Assembly: GCF_947507565.1 (NCBI RefSeq)
Contig: NC_089183.1
Span: 2,914,001-2,978,000 of the forward strand
Source of the DNA: Oscarella lobularis
Taxonomy: Eukaryota; Porifera; Homoscleromorpha; Homosclerophorida; Oscarellidae
Direction: 5' to 3'
Length of the DNA: 64,000 bases
Position numbers and translations under genes: made by a program. Under the pieces are notes generated by a model. The model saw only the letters and a list, made by a program, of their open reading frames with translations. It had not been told where the DNA came from and did not search any database. Shown piece after piece: positions 11,371 through 24,066 of this stretch (positions within the stretch are counted from its first letter, which is position 1; each line of letters starts with the position of its first letter).

Positions 11371-14300
11371 TTGTTTCGTAGCTGGTATTGTTCAGACTGC
11401 TCTAACGATGAAGATGCAGTCCTTTGTATAGAAGGGGATAATGAGGCTATTTTGGAAAGTGATAGCCTTCCGTTTGACGTTTCATGCCTGACTGAAGTAT
11501 CGGCCGTAAGTATTCATTGTACCGTTGCACAAAATATTTCACTAGAAAGTATGAGTGGCATTACAAGAGTACAAATAGGCCGAATGCAAGACGACGGCGA
11601 GTTAGCCTCTCTACCACTCCTGCCTTCGTGTCTCACAGAACTATGTGTGATCCGTGTTCACGAAGATAACATCATAGCTGCAGTAGAGTCGCAAAGAGAG
11701 CTACGCTCTCTGTCCATCAGAAAGACTTTATTCAAGAAGTATGCAGCGCTATGGAACAGCAGATTCGAACGTCTGCCTCATGATCAAGAGAAGTGGTTGA
11801 AACTACAGAACCTAGAAGAACTCACGTTGTGTGAGTGTGGTCTGCAACTATTTCCCTTACGTATCGGTGAACTACGTGCACTGAAGAAACTCCATTTGCG
11901 TGGAAACAGTAAATTGAAAAATCTTCCTGAAGATATAGGGTTGAAACTAGAGAACCTGGAAGATCTCAATTTGCGGGAGTGTGATCTCCAACAACTGCCG
12001 ATTAGTTTGAGTAACCTAACTGCATTGAAGAAGCTTGATTTGAGTAGAAACAGTGAATTGAAAAGTCTTCCTGAAGATATAGGGTCAACACTGGAAGAAC
12101 TCGATTTGTGGGACTGTGATCTACAACAATTTCCAATTAGTTTAGGTAACCTAACTGCACTGAAGAAACTCAATTTGGGTAAAAACAGCGAATTGAAATG
12201 TCTTCCTGAAGATATAGGGTCAAAACTGGAGAACCTGGAGGAACTCAACTTACGGGAGTGTGGTCTCCAACAATTGCCAATTAGTTTGAGTAACCTAACT
12301 GCATTGAAGAAGATTGATTTGAGTAGAAACAGTAAATTGAAAAGTCTTCCTAAAGATATTGGGTCAAAACTACAGAACCTGGAAGATCTCAATTTGTGGG
12401 ACTGTGACCTACAACAAATTCCAAGTAGTTTAAGTAACCTAACTGCACTAAAGAAACTCAATTTGAGTGGAAACAGAGAATTGAAAAGTCTTCCTGATGA
12501 TATAGGGTCAAAACTACAGAATTTGGAAGATCTCTATTTGTGGAACTGTGGTCTACAACGATTGCCAATTAGTTTAAGTAACCTAACTGCACTAAAAAAA
12601 CTCAATTTAGGTATAAACAGTGAATTGCAAAGTCTTCCTGATGATATAGGGTCAAAACTACAGAACCTGGAAGAACTAAACTTGCGCCGGTGTGGTCTAA
12701 AACAGATTCCAATTAGTTTGAGTAGCCTAACGGCACTGAAGATGCTTGATTTAAGTGGAAACAGTGAATTGAAAAGTCTTCCTGAAGATATAGGGTCAAA
12801 ACTACAGAACCTGGAAGAGCTCAATTTGTGGGACTGTGATCTACGGCAGTTGCCAATTAGTTTGAGTAACCTAGATGCACTAAAGAAACTTAATTTGGGT
12901 AAAAACAGTGAATTGAGAAGTTTTCCTGAAGATATAGGATCAAAACTACAAAACCTGGAAGAACTCGATTTGCGTGAGTGTGGTCTACAACAATTTCCAA
13001 TTAGTTTGAGTAACCTAGCTGCACTGAAGAAGCTTCGTTTGGGTGGAAACAGTGAATTGAAAAGTCTTCCTGAAGATATGTTGTGGAAGCTACAGAACCT
13101 GAAAGAACTCGATTTGCAGTATAGCGGTTTAGAAGAACTACCATCGAGTTTGGGATTGCTGGAAAGTCTGAATGTGACTAATTGCTACCTGACACGTTTG
13201 CCTTCGCGAATTGGAAAATTAAAGTATCTAAAATGCTCAGGTAATCCCATAACTTTTCCACCAATCGGAGTTTGGAAGCAAGGATTAGCTGCAATTCGAG
13301 CCTATTTTTCCTCAGAAATACGGATTTTGTCAAGACGAGTGAAGATTGTTGTTTCGGGTGATAGTGGTTCAGGAAAAACAAGCCTATTTCAAAGTATGCT
13401 CCGTAACGCATCATTTTGCACGTGCGCCGAAGACAGAACAATAGGTGTGGAAGAATATGAATTGACGTGGACTGACAAGCGTGCCAAAATTATTGACTGC
13501 GGTGGGCAGAGGTGCTATCTTTTAACTAATCAATTATTCGTCAGCGAAAATGGCTTGGTAGTCATTGTAGTCGATGTTCAGCATTATGAGCTGACGGAGG
13601 CAAGCTTTCATGAGCATATAGGAAAGTATCTACAAGTTGTGTACGAGCGGAATGAGAATTGCTACGTCTTTTGCGTTTTTACAAAAGTTGATCTCATGCC
13701 TAACGCTTGGGATCGTAGACCGTATCAAGAAGAGTTCACCCGCCAAATAGAAGATTTCACAGATTATCGAAAAGGTGTTGTAGAAGAAATCAGTAAGTGG
13801 AATGCAGAGAAAGCTGCGTTCTTTGAGAAACAGGATATACGCGTTGACAAAGAAGTTTTTTTCACTTCAGCAAAAGACGTGAGCAGTGTTAAAGAATTTA
13901 AACATTTTATTAATCAACTGACTGACAAAGAAAACCTTTTTCCAAGCGCTGGTGACATTGTCCCAGAAACGTGGTACAATTTTGAAGAAAGAGTTGAAAG
14001 AGAATGCAGACATACTCAGAATGGCCTATCTGCTTTGAAAGTAGATTTTTTAAACAAATTGGGCAGTCAGTTCAAATTGTCCAAAGATGAAGTTCTGATT
14101 GTTCTAAGGTATTACCATCAAGTTGGCACTTTATTGTATTTTGATCAATCTCGCTTGGCTGATATTGTTTTCGGATCGAGCAAAAAAGTTGTTGATGCGC
14201 TGAAGCAAATTTTTCGTCACGATTACGACGTATTAGTATACGAAAGCGGAACAACGAAAATTAGTTCCGAACGATTTATCGAGGATAAGAAGGAGCTGTC

Positions 14301-15837
14301 TAGCAACGCAACTCTATCAATTCCATTGCTGAAAGCTCTTCTACGGGGTCGAAAGCTTGACGCGGAAAGCGTCAACATTTTTGTCAAAATGTTGTTATCG
14401 TTCGATTTCGCCTACATAAAAGGCGGACATGGATTGTCCAAAGAAGACAGCAATGATGACATTGTTGATCGTTTAGAGAAAGCCGAAGATTGCCTCTTAG
14501 TGCCTTGGTTACTTAGTCAAGGCTGCCCTTCTGATGCAATGGAAAGCTTTCCCGCGGATTGTCCAAGAAGTTGTATTGAAGTGCAGCTTTCATACTCTTT
14601 TGCTTTTACTCTTCCTCTGGGAATTTTTCAACTATTTTCAGCTCGATGTCACGAGATCAGCCCACTAATTCGTCATTGGAATAATGGATTTACGCTGTCG
14701 TATGGTCCAGTTAAGACTAAATTTACGTGCGACGAACGTGCGACTAATGCAGAAATCCTTTGCCAATGTCGCACACCTAAATCCCGGAATGCATTAGATC
14801 GACTGTTTCACGTGTTTTGGAGATGCATTGTTCAGCTGCAAACGCTATTGAAAAGATTTCCTGGGAGTTTATATAGCGTTTATTTTGACTACTCCGACGG
14901 CGACCGTACAATGAAGAAGCAGCAGGTCCAAATATCATCACCAGATTGGCATCTAAAAACTCTTCGTTCCGCCAAACCTAGAGAACTTCAGGCATGCAGC
15001 AACAGCATTAAACGAGGTACAGTACAAACAGATCATTAGGCTAAAACTTTATTTTACTTTACTCTCCAGCTCTGAAGTCATATGAGCGTCAACTGGATGA
15101 AATATTTTCGAATGCATGTGGAAGCCTTGTTACCTCACAAGATGCGAAATCGGTCGCAAAGTCAGTGAGTCGGTGTTGCTCTGCGAAAAAGCAAATCAAG
15201 GACCTTGCTCTTATCCTGAACGTCAGTTGTCCTAGCCTGGTAGCAGACGAAGTTGACACAAGTCAAGTCCTTCAATTATTAGAGGAATGGTTGAAGCAGT
15301 CTGGAAAAAACGCCCTTGTTGCTGTTCTTACCGACGCTTTAGAAGACTGTAATTTAGGCAACGTAATCAGCAGCTGTTTTGATGAGTTGGAGGAGGACGC
15401 TCTACCTCAAGCATCTGACACGTCAGAGTCTTCTCGCGTTTGTAAGTCTAATTAAACAATCGAGTAAGGATAAATACATGTTTGTTTTAGACTTAGAAAA
15501 GTCGTCGATCATGGCTTGCCTTCCTCCCCCAAGTACTTGTCTTTACCGGCAAGGCCTAGATTTGAAGGTAGCCATTGCAAAAGTTGGAAATGACAGTTGG
15601 GAAATGATTGCCAGATATCTTGGATTTGAACTCTATGACCTGTCAAATATTCCGCTTCAATACAGTCAAAAAAGTGATAAACTGATGTACATAATTGACA
15701 AGTGGTGTGGCCAGGAAGGCGACAAGGCCACTTTGGGTCAACTGTTGTACGCCTGCGAAGACGCCGGCGTGTCTCAAAATGATATTGCTATGGAATATTC
15801 TAAGCGAATGGCTAGAGCTTCGCTTAGGTGCACATAA
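11371..15837 (+). CDS. LRR-Roc-COR protein with two C-terminal death-domain-like regions
   Basis: This Roco-family protein has coding exons to 15016, 15070-15441 and 15491-15837, all in compatible phase, giving about 1,454 residues counted from 11371. The first exon carries about 18 leucine-rich repeats with the motif LPxxIG...LENLEELNLxxC (residues about 140-640). A Roc GTPase follows: P-loop GDSGSGKTS near 663, DCGGQ near 709, TKVD near 771. Next is a COR-type region (about 850-1200). The last two exons each encode a helical segment of death-domain type; the clearer one contains GNDSWEMIARYLGFELYDLSNI. The 5' end is uncertain. A splice acceptor (TTTCGTAG) lies at 11374-11381 and the first in-frame ATG is at 11551, so an upstream exon probably carries the start. 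Related animal Roco proteins are signalling GTPases, and death domains suggest a link to apoptosis or innate immunity (inference). Confidence 0.85.
11790..13230 (+). repeat. 144-bp tandem repeat encoding paired LRRs
   Basis: The landmark GAAGATATAGGGTC (or a close variant) recurs at about 11931, 12075, 12210, 12354, 12498, 12642, 12786, 12930 and 13074. The spacing is 144 bp except for one unit of 135 bp, which has lost three codons. One unit encodes two 24-residue LRRs. DNA similarity between units is high, including at silent sites, so the array was amplified or homogenised recently. Confidence 0.9.
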
Positions 15838-15964
15838 TTAATTAATCAAGGACTTTCAGTTAGTCTAGCATCGTTGTAGTAGTTTGTACGCAAACGTTTT
15901 AGTTATAGACATTTATTAGGCTTAGACGGAGTGATTTTTTAGAACGCACGCACACATTGTGCAT

Positions 15965-16141
15965 TTAGTCATTTATCGTCACACTGTCCCGGATTAGTTC
16001 TCGCTCCCTGGAGTTTCTCGGCTTTTTCTGTCGATCAATTGTAGCCTTGCGAGTTCTGAAAGTCGATTGGAAGTCGTCCAGCTCGTCGGGAGCTCCGCTA
16101 GTGCTCAAATGGATCCTGGAAGCTTGCTTCTTCTCCGCCAT
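15965..16141 (-). CDS. Small basic ORF downstream of the first SNTX-like gene
   Basis: The frame encodes 58 residues from ATG at 16141 (MAEKKQASRIHLS...) to TAA at 15965; it stays open further upstream without another ATG-rich context. It is highly charged and no family is recognised. A diverged copy of the same stretch lies at about 24227-24320 in the same position relative to the duplicated gene, where the frame is destroyed. It may be a small gene, an alternative last exon of the neighbouring minus-strand gene, or simply 3' UTR. Confidence 0.3.
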   Translation of the reverse strand: MAEKKQASRIHLSTSGAPDELDDFQSTFRTRKATIDRQKKPRNSRERELIRDSVTIND

Positions 16142-16406
16142 TTCAGCATCGCGTCCTCCAGAGCCACTCGACCCACTTGTACGTAGACGAAGTTTTACAG
16201 TCAGCGGTTTTGCGACATCGAAGAGTCTGCAACGGGCGACGCCGAGAACGAATCGCCCCAAGAACCACTAAGGTCTCAAAAAAAAGAGATAGCCAGGTCT
16301 ATTGTGGAAAAGAAAAATTGAAGTGATATAGTCAGCTTACGCACACAAACAAAAAAACGACAAAGGCACACGCAAATTGGAATCGAGTATTTTCTGGACT
16401 TCCCTT

Positions 16407-18167
16407 TCAGTCGTCGTCCACATTTCGTCTTTTCTTTCGTCCCTTCTTTCTTTTGCCTTTTTTGAAATCTTCTGACGGCGCGGCTGTCTGGGCGTCGTCC
16501 CTTTTATCGTCAGCAGACGTCGCCTTGGCCTCCTTCAGTTCGTCGACCCGAACTTCCTTGCCAACCCCGCCGAGATAGCAGACGACGCACGGGCAAGTTT
16601 CGCGTGGCCTGTATTTCTTATGTACGCTGATGTTCTCGTGTAAACTGACGTCGACGACGAGAAAAATTGCTTCTTCTCTCTCCTTGATCAGGTTGAAAAA
16701 CAGGTAGTGCTGCAAGACGTAGGCGTCAAAATCTTTCGTTGCCATTTGTATATCAGTGAATAGAACGTAGATCGCGCTTCCCTCCTTTCTGAATAACTCG
16801 GTTTGGAGAGTCTCGCTTCGTTTGAGATATCGAATGCCCTTTTCGCGCAGAAGCAGGTAGAAATCGATGGAATTTCGTATCGTCGAGCCCTCGGGAATTT
16901 GTTCCTCTAGGAATTTGCGAACGTTCTTCTCGCTGCACGCGTTCTTTTCAAACGCCTCCAAAACCTCGCCAACGAGGTCTTTGCTCGAGTTTCCCGATCG
17001 GAATTTGACGAGCTCGGCTTGAATTTCCTCCTTGAACGCGATTTCCTGTCTCGCCATTATTTCCTTTTGCTCCAAAAACGACGTCCTGAGCTTCTTGTCG
17101 AGAACGTCGGCAAGAATCTCCACTTCGGCGAATCGGTCGGAAAACAGTCGCTTGGCGCGCTGCAGTTCTTCAAAAACCTCTTGAACGCGCTGGGTAGACT
17201 CTTTCTCTAAGGCTTTGACCATGAACTCGACGGCTGCCGCTTGGGCGCTGTCTTTGACAAGCCTAGCGATAGGGAAGAGTTCGTACGCTGTCGGCTTGCC
17301 TTTTCCATCGTTGACTGTTTTCGTCAACTTGGGAACCTATATAGACAATTGATAGTATAACTGAACGTCTATATGTAAGATTGTTTCACCTGACGTAGAT
17401 ACTCTATAGCCTCTTCCATGTTCTGCGGCATGCTGTCCGGCGGCTGGACGTCTCCGTCGATGGTGAACTGAAACGAATTCAAAATGCTCTCCTTTTTGTC
17501 TTCGAACTTTCCTTCCACTTGTGCACCGCCTCCCATTTTTACACCGGCCATATTTGCCTCGATGCTCAATTTTCCTTTAATCTCGCGAGCGGCCTCCTCC
17601 GATTTAGCGGTTTTGGAGAATCCCACCACGGCGTTGGCTCCCCATTGAATTCCGACGACTACGTGAGTACCTAGTTCTTGCTGGAGCAGCTCTGTGTTGA
17701 TGTTTTCCTTGATCTCTTTGCTGAAAACGTTAATGCTCTCCTTGGCGGTGTGCAGTCGAACGCTCAAGGAAGCGGACGCCGTTTTATTGCTTTCGTTGTG
17801 TCGATTGAGAAATTTTGCTGATCCGGTGAGCTCGAACGAACAGGAGCCCACTTGGAGGCTGATTCGGAGACTCGCGTCGATGCCCAGCGAATCGGCTTTC
17901 GACTTGAAGCTGTCTTCGGACGAGTAGTCGGCGTGGTATTCGCTTCCTTCGATTCGCGTGACTTTGGGAATCGAATGAAATGCCTGGACCCCTGCAGCAA
18001 AACAAATTACAGTATAGGACGCTTCTATATAGCTGTAGAAATATAATCGTACCGGGCACGAACGAATCCGTGCGAGCGTCGTAGATGGAGCCGATGGGGA
18101 AGACGCGGCCGAGAGCCTGGCGCACGAGCGGCTCTTTCGTCACATCTTTTGCCGCTGGAGTCGTCAT
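16407..18167 (-). CDS. SNTX/MACPF-like domain protein, short form, with basic tail
   Basis: Three exons on the minus strand, 18053-18167, 17390-17991 and 16407-17336, total 1,647 nt (548 residues) with introns of 61 and 53 bp. The N-terminus has RQALGRVFPIGSIYDART, the signature opening of the stonustoxin/neoverrucotoxin family. That family has a membrane-attack-complex/perforin-like fold and includes many non-venom animal proteins. The second exon holds the THVVVGIQWGAN segment of the same domain. The third exon starts VPKL and contains KGKPxAYELFP, then a region in the position of the thioredoxin-like domain of the family. The C-terminus is a run of Lys/Arg (GKRKKGRKKRR), which could bind nucleic acid or act as a nuclear signal. 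No signal peptide is seen. A possible acceptor just 5' of the ATG (TTTGCAG) suggests a 5' UTR intron. It is divergently paired with the long gene starting at 18428. Confidence 0.85.
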
Positions 18168-18427
18168 TTCTGCAAATGAGATGGGGGTCAAGTGCTAAAT
18201 AGTTTCTTTGTATACTGTATTGAAACCGTACCGCCCACGTACCGCCCACACCTAGTCTACTTCCTGCATTGCAGCGGAGACTGGTCTATTTGAGTTTCCC
18301 CCGTCTTTCCCTGGTATTTTACCGACACTGCGATTGCTGCTGCAGCTATACCGCGAATTATATTGTCTGATTTTTCATCTTATCATTTTTTACAGTGGTG
18401 AACTGTGTCCGGGCCTTTGTCTACAGA
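18168..18427. promoter_or_regulatory. Shared divergent promoter region, first pair
   Basis: Only 260 bp separate the start codons of two head-to-head SNTX-like genes, so they must share a promoter region and probably 5' UTR introns. A direct repeat of TACCGCCCAC occurs at about 18230-18250. Specific factor sites cannot be called. Confidence 0.55.
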
Positions 18428-21400
18428 ATGTCGACCGAAAGCGAACCGCAGATACTCCGTCGTCAGGCGCTCGGCCGCCTTTTTCCCCTCGGTGCCCTCT
18501 ACGACGCTCGAAGCGACACATTCGTCCCAGGTTCGCGTGCAATCGTCGAAATTTCTCTGCACCTAGACTCTATCAAAAGTCGTCCACGTAGGAATCGCTT
18601 TATACGACTCCATTCCAGCCGAAGCGCAATCGTCAGCCCATATCAGCTCGTGCTACGTCAATTACGCGACCACGGACAGCTTCTCGTCTCGATGCGACAT
18701 TCTCAACGTCGAGACGCATCTTCGCGTCAATCTCCTCTTCTTCAGCATCGGAATATCGGGCAAATTCTTTCTCCGACACTCGCAAAGTCATCGCACCGTC
18801 TCGGCAGCGCTCGCCGTCAACCTGCGAACGATCAAGGAGAGCCTGGCGCTGAATAACGAGCAACTGAAGGCGTTTCTCATCGACGAAGCGCTGCGCTACG
18901 ACGATGCGACGCACGTCGTCGCGGGCGTCGATTGGGGAGCGAACGCCGTCGTCGAGTTTTCGTCCACTGTTGGTGACGTCAAAACGGCTAGATCGACGAG
19001 CGGATTGCTCGGCGGGGCGGTTGCCATGGCGGCAGAAAAATTGAATCGGAACCTCGCCGAAGACTTTCCTCCAATTTTTAATAATTTCAATTTTGACGTT
19101 AGCGGGGATGTCGTGCCGCCGAATGGAAGGCCTCGGTCGATTGCGGAGGCTTTGGATTTTCTACGGCAGGTATTGAGAAGTCAATTATAATAAATAATCG
19201 ATATCTGTTTTTTAGGTTCCTAAGTTGGCTACGACGACCAACGGCGGAAAAGGGAAGCCTGTCGCTTACGAGTTGTTTCCCTTGTCCGTGCTGCGAGGCG
19301 ACGACTCCGACTTGTTTCGACCTCTCACCGACGAATACATTAATTCGATCCTTCAATTCTACGAAGATCTGCAGGAGCACGAGAAGACGCTCAATGACGC
19401 GATAGAGGAGTGGGAGCGACGGTCGCACCTGCAGAAACTAGACGCGGCGATTGCGAAGCTCAGAGAAATGAAAGAAGAAATTTCCGCTCAATCGAAAGCG
19501 TTAACGAGAAATATGGACGTCATTAGGAAACTCACGGAGGATCTGAAATTTTACTCGATATTGACCGCCGCCTTGCGACGCTTCCACTCGTTCTTATCCG
19601 ATAAACGCGTCCTTCTTCTTCCGCGAGGAAGTCGCTTGGAGACCCGACTTCCGCGGCCCGATAGCGGCCGGGATTTGCGCGTGCTGTTCACGCGCTTTCG
19701 TCCGCTGGAAGCCGACCCGGGCCTCGTGGCCGCCTTCGAAAGCGAACACGGGGATTTCGTGAAACGGCGCGACGGAACGGGGACGTCGAGCGCGGCGGCG
19801 GCGGCGGCGTCGACGGACTTTCTGATCGTCGACGTCGAACTTCACCCGATGCACGGATCGAAGGACGGCACGACGAAGATATTTCGTTGCGTGGTTACGA
19901 AACCGCCTCCTTTACCCAAACCGCTGCCTTCGAAATCGCCGCCGCCTTCGCCGTCTCCTTCACCCAAACCTTCTCCTTTGTTGAAATCGCCGCCGCCTTC
20001 GCCGTCTCCTTTTGGTCGTGACAAAGTCCTGGGTCTTCTCAGACGAAATATCGCGGACGCTGTTTTTCATGGCCGCATTCGCGACGGCTATGCGACGAAA
20101 CCGTTGGGAAAATTTGAAACTGAAGCTGATATCGTCGAAGACAAGGAAAGGCCGGATCTCTTATCGGAAAAGGACCACGGCTTTTCTCTATACGCGGCTG
20201 ATAGCGAGAGCAGATCTAATCTCAAGGGCCGTTTAGTTCGAAAATACTTCGATAGGAAGAGCGAGGGCATTGGAACACCGGCGTGGTGCAGCGCCTTCAG
20301 ACGTCACGTGGAGGCAATCGTTCAGAGACGATTATCAAGAGTTAGAGAATGGATTCGTATCAATACCGAAGCGTTTAGGAACGATAGCGCCGTAGCGACT
20401 CTTCTGTCGAACGCGGAAGTCGACCACTTCATCCCACTTCGTCAGTTTTGGACGATTTGCGAGCAAAAGTGTCAACAATGCGATCGACTCTGTTTGAAAC
20501 GAAGCCAACACGATGAAGAACACGATTGCTACACGAACCACAAATGCGAGCATCGTTGCTCTTATTGCTCCGACTCCGACGCGGGGCGCGTTTACGTGTG
20601 CCGTCATTGCGGCGGTCACTCGGGCCCGCATCGGTGCAGCGAGAACGAGCACCTGTGCGAGAGCGCGTGCGACCTGGCGGCGCATCGCGGTTGTCTCGGA
20701 ACGTGCTCGCGAGACGTCGCTCACGTTCTCGATGCCGGCGACGAGGTGCACCGATGCAAAGCCAAAGTTCATTATTGCATCGAACGATGCGATTTCCTTG
20801 AGTGCAATCTCGATTGCTCGAAGTCGTACGATCACGACGGAGGACACGAATGCTCCGTCTATCATTGCCCGATGCTTTGTTCGATGGACTCGTGCAGCAA
20901 CCGTTGTTTGCGTGAAGACGAGTCTCACTCGTTGGACGAAGATGCGCTGCACATTTGCAAGGACAGTCATAGTTGCACGGAAGCGTGCGAAATGCCTGGA
21001 CATTGCGCTATAATCTCATCGACAGTGGAAGGGTCAGAAGAAACTGAGACGTACACGGGTCGGTTCGACACCTTTAGCTACGTTAAGAAAGCTCCGCCGC
21101 TCCTAGAAAGAAAACGATGTGCGATTCCTATTCCTCCAGGCCAGACGCAACACGAGGGTACTCACTGTCATTATCTTCCGGACAGCCCGCCCGAGATTCA
21201 TTTCTGCACGTCGCAGTGCCCCACGTGTCAGAGCGCGTGCACGAAGGAGTTGAATCACGAGGGCCGGCACAGGATCGTACACTCCAACATAATCGATCGA
21301 GTATTTGTAAGCCAAAGGGCAATAGTTAACGTACACGTAGGCGAACGCAAGTACGGTCCAGGCGAGTCAGCTCACGCGGAAATCTGCGACGACTTTTGCC

Positions 21401-24066
21401 GGCGTCTCGGTCGAGGTCACACCCACGTTATACGTTGCCAGGGAGACCACGGTGACGACGATCCGCGCGTGAGGCACGACGTCAAAACGCAATACGCGGA
21501 CGTCGTTCTCGACGAAGTGACTCACGATTATTATTGGGAGTATTGCCATATCGACGACAATTGTTCCGAATCGGAAAAAGAGCTCTTTCGAAAGTGCGAC
21601 TATTATTGCGATGCCGTCAAAGTCTCGCCCGATCTTAGAAGTTATTGCCAATTAGAACTCTGGCACGAGCCTCTCCAGTCGCACGCGGCGCGAGACGGTC
21701 ACTGGAGCGATCACGATTATCGATGCGAACACGAGCATCTAGCCGGTTATCACATCGTCTTCGTCGTCGATAAGTCGGCGACTATGAGTCTGAAAGATGA
21801 GCGGCCTAGCGAGACTAGTGGACTTAATACTATTCAAACATTCAATAATCGTCTTGGTGCCGGTCTCGAAGCAGGCGACTCGCTTTGCCGAAAACGCCTT
21901 CGCGAGTGGAAAAGCGATGCGCTGACTCTAATCACATTTGACGACGCAGCGACTACGCACTTCGTTGGCGTTCCCATGCCTTCGAGCATATCCAAGGCAT
22001 TTTTGGATAAGCAGATAGAACTCTCGTGGGGAGGCACGGATTTTGCCCTAGCCTTGAGAGAAGCCCATGACGCCATATCGCAATTTGAAAGTAGTAGTCC
22101 CTCTAATCACGACGTCATTCCGGTTGTGATTATCCTGAGCGATGGCGATAGTTATGCGGCCGATTCTCTTTCTGTATTGGAAGCTGCCGACTCGCTGAGA
22201 TCGCACTATCCTACCGCTGTATCTCCTGCAGTGTTTTGCATTCCGTTCGGATCTGATGAAGGCGGAGAAGAATTCCTGAAGAAAATTTCGCGTAATCAAG
22301 TATTTCCCTCAGAAATGATAATTCATCTGGAGAACGTTATTCGTCTGGTACATGAAGGCAGAGTAGGTCAAGGAGGAATTGGTGTTTTACCGCCAAATCC
22401 GTCCGTTTCTCCTCTACGATCTCCCGAACCGATTGACAGCAACGAAGTGTTACTCTTTCTTAGACAGAACATCGAAGAAGCGGTTTTTTGCGGACGCTTT
22501 CTCGATCGCAGTGCGGAGAAACCGTTAGAAAAATCCGAATCCAAAGCTGACATCGACTCTCTATACGCAGCTGATAGCGAGAGCAGATCTGATCTAAGGA
22601 ACCGCTTAATTCGAAGATATTTCGATTTGAAGAGCGAGGGCATTGGAACACCGGCGTGGTGCCGCTCCTTCCGACGTCATATGAAGGAATTCGTTGAGAG
22701 AAGAGTATCGAGAGTTAAAAAATGGATTCGTCTCAATACCGAAGCGTTTAGGGACGATAGCGACGTAGCGACTCTTCTGTCGAACGCGGAAGTCGACCAC
22801 TTCATCCCACTTCGTCAGTTTTGGATGATTTGCGAGCAAAAATGTCAACAATGCGATCGCCTCTGTTTGAAACAAAGCCAACACGATGAAGAACACGATT
22901 GCTATACGAGCCACAAATGCGAGCATCGTTGCTCTTATTGCTCCGACTCCGACGCGGGGCTCGTTTACGTGTGCCGTCATTGCGGCGGTCACTCGGGCCT
23001 GCATCGGTGCAGCGAGAACGAGCACCTGTGCGAGAGCGCGTGCGAACTGGCGCCGTATCGCGGATGCCTCGGAACGTGCTCGCGAGACGTCACTCACGTT
23101 CTCGACGGCGCCGCTGACCGGCTGCACCGATGCAAAGCCAAAGTTCATTATTGCATCGAACGATGCGATTTCGTAAAGTGCAGTCTCGATTGCTCCAAGT
23201 CGTACGATCACGACGGAGGGCACGAGTGCTCAGGCTCTCATTGCCCGATGTTTTGTTCGATGGACTTATGCAGCAATCGTTGTTCGTGTGGAGACGAGCC
23301 CCACTCGTTTCACATTTGCAAAGAGAGTCATGCATGCAGTGGTGCCGAAGAAGACTGGACGTATGGAAAACGTGGGAAATTGGAGACGTTCAATGGTCTA
23401 TTCGGCACCTTTAGCTACCGTGTGAACGCTACGAAGCGTCTTCAACAACGAAAGCGGTGTGCAATTTCTATTCCGCCGGGTCAGAGGTACCACCAAGGCT
23501 TCTCCTGCAAGACGACTCTCGATGCTCCTTTGTGCACGTCGCAGTGCCCCACGTGTGAATCCACGTGCGTCTTGGACCTGCATCATAAAGGCTTTCATAG
23601 GATTGAGCACTCCAACATGATCAATCAAGTGTTCGTAAGCGAGTCGACAGTTTTTGGCGTAGGCGAACGTAAGTACGGTCCAGGCGAGTCAGCTCGAGCG
23701 GAAATCTGCGACGACTTTTGCCGGAGGCTCGGCCGAGGTCACACCCACGTTATTCGTTGCCAGGGAGATCACGGAGACCATGATCCGCGCTTGAGGCACG
23801 ACGTCAGAACGCAGTACGCTGACGTCGTTTTCGATGAAGTGACTCACGATTATTATTGGGAGTATTGTCAGATTGAAGACAATTGTTCTGAATCGGAAAG
23901 AGAACTTTTTCGAATGTGCAACCATTACTGTGATGACGTTAAAGCCACTCCAGATCTCAGAACTGATGATGACGCCTTTTGTCAACTAGAGCTCTGGCAC
24001 GAGCCTCTTCAGTCGGCACCACCAGACGGTCAAATCAGCACTGGCGGTCATTATTTCTTCAAATAA
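18428..24066 (+). CDS. SNTX/MACPF-like protein fused to duplicated Cys-His-rich modules and one VWA domain
   Basis: Exons 18428-18530, 18592-19169 and 19216-24066 give 5,532 nt (1,843 residues). Residues 1-227 form the SNTX/MACPF-like domain, opening with RRQALGRLFPLGALYDAR. Residues 228-455 form the VPKL...KGKPVAYELFP domain with a coiled region. A repetitive Pro-rich linker follows (about 460-492). Module 1 comprises a helical segment (496-640), NF-X1-like Cys/His repeats (640-1045, with motifs like CRHCGGHSGPHRC) and a VWA domain from about 1065 with DKSAT in place of the usual DxSxS. Module 2 (from about 1300) repeats the helical and Cys/His part, nearly identical in DNA in places, but stops just before its VWA. 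No transmembrane segment or signal peptide is seen, so the protein is probably intracellular. The combination suggests a membrane-active or oligomerising head with a ligand-binding tail; the role is inferred. Confidence 0.85.

Noticed and set aside
11784-12824. Long minus-strand open frames opposite the LRR array
   Set aside because: They are shadows of the 144-bp coding repeat; the plus strand has the LRR consensus and the Roc continuation.
20335-21013. Overlapping 160-220-codon frames on both strands in the Cys/His modules
   Set aside because: They are low-complexity Arg/Ala/Val translations recurring at both module copies, shadows of the real frame.
23690-23985. 98-codon minus-strand frame recurring at 21367, 28077 and 30387
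   Set aside because: Its recurrence only reflects the repeated Cys/His module on the other strand.
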